Notes under the pieces: generated by a model
What the model was told of the DNA's origin: nothing
The model's database searches: none
The model's input: only the letters and a program-made list of their open reading frames with translations
DNA from: an uncultured Verrucomicrobiota bacterium
Lineage (GTDB): Bacteria; Verrucomicrobiota; Verrucomicrobiia; Limisphaerales; UBA9464
Assembly (NCBI GenBank): GCA_903925515.1
Contig: CAIYFP010000557.1
Location: 1 to 9,275, forward strand
DNA: 9,275 nucleotides
Direction of reading: 5' to 3'
In this document: positions 6,976 to 9,275 of the stretch, one piece after another
How positions within the stretch are numbered: position 1 is the stretch's first letter
How the letters are laid out: every line of letters starts with the position of its first letter
Position numbers and translations under genes: made by a program

Positions 6976-7369
6976 CTTCCCAGCCTCCTAGGATGCGCGC
7001 GGGGAAACAAGCCTCAACTCCTGCACCCGATCCCCGCGCAAGCAGTTCCCGAGTGCCCCGTCCTCGCCTCACGCTGCGCCGACGGAGGGTTGAAAAGACA
7101 GGTGCTCAGGGCGTCAGGGCGTGAAAAAATCCATGCCGCCTCATGCACGGATTCCGAGATCCGTGCGGCGGGGCATTCCTCACGCCATGCCTCCATGACG
7201 CGAAGAATGCAGTCTCGTGCATGCCCATGCCGGGGTTCATGCCCATCCGCCACGATGGCGTGCTGGCACGGGGCCTGCCACAAGTCGCCCGGTTGCGGAC
7301 CGGGAGATTCCCTTCTCCCCACGCGAGGATTTGGGCCCGACCCGCGCGGGCCGCCATCGACCTCTGAAC
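6976..7369. other. 394-base gene-free stretch with a row of hairpins
   Basis: No convincing gene is present; short frames on either strand are rich in Arg, Pro, His and Cys and carry no motif. Perfect stems lie side by side: 7334-7352 (6 pairs), 7302-7319 (6 pairs), 7288-7304 (6 pairs, sharing three bases with the previous one), 7264-7280 (5 pairs), 7248-7260 (5 pairs) and 7133-7176 (8 pairs plus extension). An A6 run at 7124-7129 gives a U-run for - strand RNA. There is also a tandem 8-base repeat TCAGGGCG at 7106-7113 and 7114-7121. The part nearest the helical-repeat gene holds its ribosome-binding site and no clear promoter. It could be the 3' untranslated region of bioD, the leader of the helical-repeat gene, or a separate small RNA. 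Confidence 0.45.
7124..7176 (-). terminator. Probable intrinsic terminator downstream of bioD
   Basis: On the - strand GCACGGAT pairs with ATCCGTGC around a six-base loop (7145-7166). Below it CCGCC/GGCGG pairs (7167-7171 with 7136-7140, a four-base bulge on one side), then three more pairs follow across a two-base bulge. GG-A-TTTTTT follows (T-run at 7124-7129 on the + strand coordinates, read as A6 there). The U-run starts several bases after the outermost pair, so it is less compact than the amtB terminator. It would end the larE-bioD transcript about 200 bases past bioD, or act as an attenuator in front of the helical-repeat gene. Confidence 0.55.
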
Positions 7370-8089
7370 CTACGCCCCCAGACCAAGGGCCGTGGCGACC
7401 GACCCGAGCGCGGCATCCGCGATGCCCTTGCTCCGCCCCCGAAGCGCGGCGGCCCCAAGCCATGGGAAGGGGCAAAGGGTCCCGGGGGCCATGAACTCGG
7501 CGAGCAACGCGGGATTGGTCTCGCTGGCAAGGCTTGGAACCGGCGGTTCCATGAGGACGACGACCGGTTCCACGTTCCGCCCGGCGCGACCACGAAGGGC
7601 GGATGTCCCGGAAGCGCGGACGGATTCGCAGGCGAGGCGCAGGTGGCTGATCACGCCGAGGCGATTGGCTGCCACCAGGACGACGCGCGCCCCAAGGACG
7701 GCCGCGAGCCCGGGGGCATCCATGCCCTCCATCCAGGGGCTCAGCCATCCTCCGGCCGCCTCCACAAGCACCACCTTCATGCCGCCCCCGGCGGCACGGA
7801 TGTGCGCCACCACGGCCTCGGGGGCGACGCGTCGCCCCGCCCGGCGTGCGGCAAGGATCGGTGCCAGGGGCTCCGGAAAATGCCACGGGTTGATCAGGTC
7901 GAGGGGCACGTCGCCATCCTGCGCCCGGTGCAGCGCGTCGGCGTCGCCACGGTCACCCGAGGCGAGCGGCTTGAGCGCGAGGGAGGGAACATTCCTCGAA
8001 CGAAGCCAGCGGATGAAGACCGACGTGAAGACCGTCTTGCCCACGCCGGTGTCGGTGCCGGAAACGACGACGAAGACGGGGGCGCTCAT
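7370..8089 (-). CDS. bioD: Dethiobiotin synthetase
   Basis: 239 residues; closes the ureido ring of dethiobiotin from 7,8-diaminononanoate, CO2 and ATP, the penultimate step of biotin synthesis, in the cytoplasm. The P-loop GTDTGVGKT is at 11-19, the KPLASG substrate loop at 40-45 (Lys40), the INPWHFPEPLAP segment at 66-77, the VEAAGGWLSP segment at 109-118, and LVAANRLGVISH at 138-149; this order is diagnostic of BioD. The usual EGAGG is EAAGG here, a conservative change. The region after about 160 is Arg/Ala-rich and less conserved. The ATG overlaps the larE stop by four bases (ATGA), so translation is probably coupled. No bioA, bioB, bioF or bioC is visible in the window. Its distance to the next gene and the hairpin-U-run suggest it ends the operon. 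Confidence 0.93.
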   Translation of the reverse strand: MSAPVFVVVSGTDTGVGKTVFTSVFIRWLRSRNVPSLALKPLASGDRGDADALHRAQDGDVPLDLINPWHFPEPLAPILAARRAGRRVAPEAVVAHIRAAGGGMKVVLVEAAGGWLSPWMEGMDAPGLAAVLGARVVLVAANRLGVISHLRLACESVRASGTSALRGRAGRNVEPVVVLMEPPVPSLASETNPALLAEFMAPGTLCPFPWLGAAALRGRSKGIADAALGSVATALGLGA

Positions 8090-9045
8090 GGGCTTGTGCC
8101 CGCGGCGGAGGAGAGGGCGCGAAAGGTGATGGGGGCGGCTTCGGGGGAAGGGGCCAGCGGGGCGGGGGCGCCGTCCCTTGGGGGCTGGACGCCATTGGTG
8201 CTGCCGCGCCGATAGCCGGCGAGGTCGAGGGTGACGTGGAGGTAGCCGAGCCCGCGAAGGTGCCCGGCAACACGCGTCGCAAGGCCGGGCTCGGCAAGTC
8301 GCGAGACGTCGTCCACCTCGATCCGGGCCAACGCGCCCGAGGGGGACTCATGGTGTCGAACGCGCAGGTCATGGAACCCGGCGTCGCGAAGGAACGCCTC
8401 GGCCTGCTCGACCATGCGAAGCTTCGCGGGCGTGACGGGCTCGCCGGTGGGGATCCGCGAGCTGAGGCAGGCCATCTGCGGCTTGTCGGCCGTGGGCAAC
8501 CCAAGGAGGGCGCTCAGGGCGCGAATGTCGTCCTTGGAGAGGCCGGCCTCGCGCAGGGGCGCGCGCACGGAGAACTCGGAGGCGGCCGCGGCGCCGGGTC
8601 GGTGGTCGCCGAGGTCGCTGGCGTTTTCGCCGTAGGCGACGACGGCGAAGCCCTCGTTCCGGGCGATGGGGGCGAGCCCGGCGAAGAGGGCGTGCTTGCA
8701 GAAGTAGCAACGGTTGACCGGGTTCGCGAGGTAGGCGGGGTTGTCGAACTCGGCCGTGCGCACGATGCGGACAGGGAATCCGAAGCGTTGGCCAAGCCCA
8801 ACGGCCTCGGCCAACTCGCGTCGCGGGAGGCTGGGGGAGTCCGCGATCACGGCGAGGGCACGGTCGCCAAGGACGTCATGGGCGACGCGGGCGAGCAGCA
8901 CGGAATCCACGCCCCCCGAATAGGCCACGAGGCAGGAGCCGAATCCGTGAAGGATGGCGCGCAGCCGGGCGAGCCGGGGGTCGTCCGGGGCGTGATGGGA
9001 CGGCTCGGGCATGGCGGGTGGGCGGGGGCTCGTGTCGTGACTCAT
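8086..9045 (-). CDS. larE: LarE-type PP-loop ATP-dependent sulfur transferase
   Basis: 319 residues. LarE adenylates and thiolates the carboxylates of pyridinium-3,5-biscarboxylic acid mononucleotide during synthesis of the nickel-pincer cofactor of lactate racemase and relatives. The PP-loop SGGVDS is at 43-48. NRCYFCK gives a CxxC pair (Cys113, Cys116), YGENASDLGDHRPG spans 138-151, and PLREAGLSK 163-171. KPQMACLSSRIPTG (188-201) holds Cys193, equivalent to the sacrificial cysteine of Lactiplantibacillus LarE. The C-terminal domain ends at AGYRRGSTN; after it come about 35 Pro/Ala-rich residues not usual in the family. A second in-frame ATG (codon 12, at 9012) is possible, as neither start has a Shine-Dalgarno and homology begins near residue 22. 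The stop overlaps bioD by four bases. larB, larC and larA are not in the window, so the real substrate is not proven. Confidence 0.9.
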   Translation of the reverse strand: MSHDTSPRPPAMPEPSHHAPDDPRLARLRAILHGFGSCLVAYSGGVDSVLLARVAHDVLGDRALAVIADSPSLPRRELAEAVGLGQRFGFPVRIVRTAEFDNPAYLANPVNRCYFCKHALFAGLAPIARNEGFAVVAYGENASDLGDHRPGAAAASEFSVRAPLREAGLSKDDIRALSALLGLPTADKPQMACLSSRIPTGEPVTPAKLRMVEQAEAFLRDAGFHDLRVRHHESPSGALARIEVDDVSRLAEPGLATRVAGHLRGLGYLHVTLDLAGYRRGSTNGVQPPRDGAPAPLAPSPEAAPITFRALSSAAGTSP

Positions 9046-9059
9046 AAATCGCGGGTGCG

Positions 9060-9135
9060 GGGTAGCCCCATGAAAGCATGGGACGAGGCGTGGGGATGGA
9101 GCCGACCCGTAGCCGTCCGTGACGGACTACGCCGG
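9060..9135. repeat. Cluster of short palindromes, one REP-like with GTAG head
   Basis: Two palindromes lie 26 bases apart. CCCATG (9067-9072) pairs with CATGGG (9077-9082) around AAAG. At 9109-9130 a GTAG head pairs with CTAC, and inside it CCGTC pairs with GACGG around a three-base loop with one bulged A. A GGGGTA/GCCCC half-palindrome precedes them. A GTAG tetranucleotide followed by an imperfect GC stem is the layout of REP elements mobilised by RAYT (TnpA-REP) proteins. No RAYT gene is seen in the window and only one copy is present, so repeat status is unproven. Confidence 0.4.
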
Positions 9136-9275
9136 GACGATTCAGTTGGGAGGGAAGTGATTGCGAAGCAGATGCTTGTGCAAGCCGAGGAGTGAGCGAG
9201 GCGCGGGCCGGTACGAGGCCCGTAACGAGCGAACGACGAAGGAGTTGCGCAAGCAGATCGAGCAAGCACGACCGA

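Noticed and set aside
7106..7357. Small - strand frame of 83 residues between bioD and the helical-repeat gene
   Set aside because: Rich in Arg, Met, His and Pro, no ribosome-binding site, and it runs through the hairpins and terminator-like stem.
7014..7886. 290-residue - strand frame overlapping bioD and the gap
   Set aside because: The bioD portion is in the wrong frame and Arg/Gly-rich. The tail over the gap looks somewhat more protein-like but has no start of its own and no motif.
7217..9195. Two long + strand frames opposite bioD and larE
   Set aside because: Shadow frames of well-supported genes; no motif and Gly/Arg/Ala-rich throughout.
9042..9269. 75-residue - strand frame upstream of larE
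   Set aside because: Ser/Arg/Pro/Thr-rich, crosses the palindromes, no ribosome-binding site and no recognisable domain.

Overview
The window is GC-rich chromosomal DNA, most likely from a Verrucomicrobiota/PVC-group bacterium. The clues are a pseudopilin-like C-terminus ending in an F-DGH motif, an Amt transporter with the N-terminal extension and C-terminal tail style seen in that group, and densely packed GC-rich genes. The phylum call is inference. I see no tRNA, rRNA, CRISPR array, integrase or transposase. The genes are mostly housekeeping or metabolic.

Left block (1-1327, + strand): the 3' end of a pseudopilin-like gene, then an exported helical (alpha/alpha-toroid-like) protein of unassigned function.

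Nitrogen block (1328-3517, + strand): a 301-base leader with a good sigma-54-type (-24/-12) promoter candidate, then a PII protein (glnK/glnB) and an ammonium channel (amtB), closed by a strong intrinsic terminator. In this classic pair the PII protein plugs the Amt channel when nitrogen is plentiful. The promoter candidate would tie expression to nitrogen limitation.

Middle block (3712-6975, - strand): reading leftwards, a membrane-anchored helical-repeat gene carrying an apparent single-base frameshift near its 3' end, then pyrH (UMP kinase), then frr (ribosome recycling factor). pyrH-frr is a widespread pair, but rpsB-tsf, often found upstream, is replaced here by the helical-repeat gene.

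Right block (7370-9045, - strand): larE (PP-loop sulfur transferase) overlapping bioD (dethiobiotin synthetase) by 4 bases. Between bioD and the helical-repeat gene lies a 394-base gene-free stretch with a row of hairpins ending in a terminator-like stem plus U-run on the - strand. It is the best candidate here for something undescribed. The right end (9046-9275) holds a cluster of short palindromes, one shaped like a REP element with a GTAG head, and no convincing gene.
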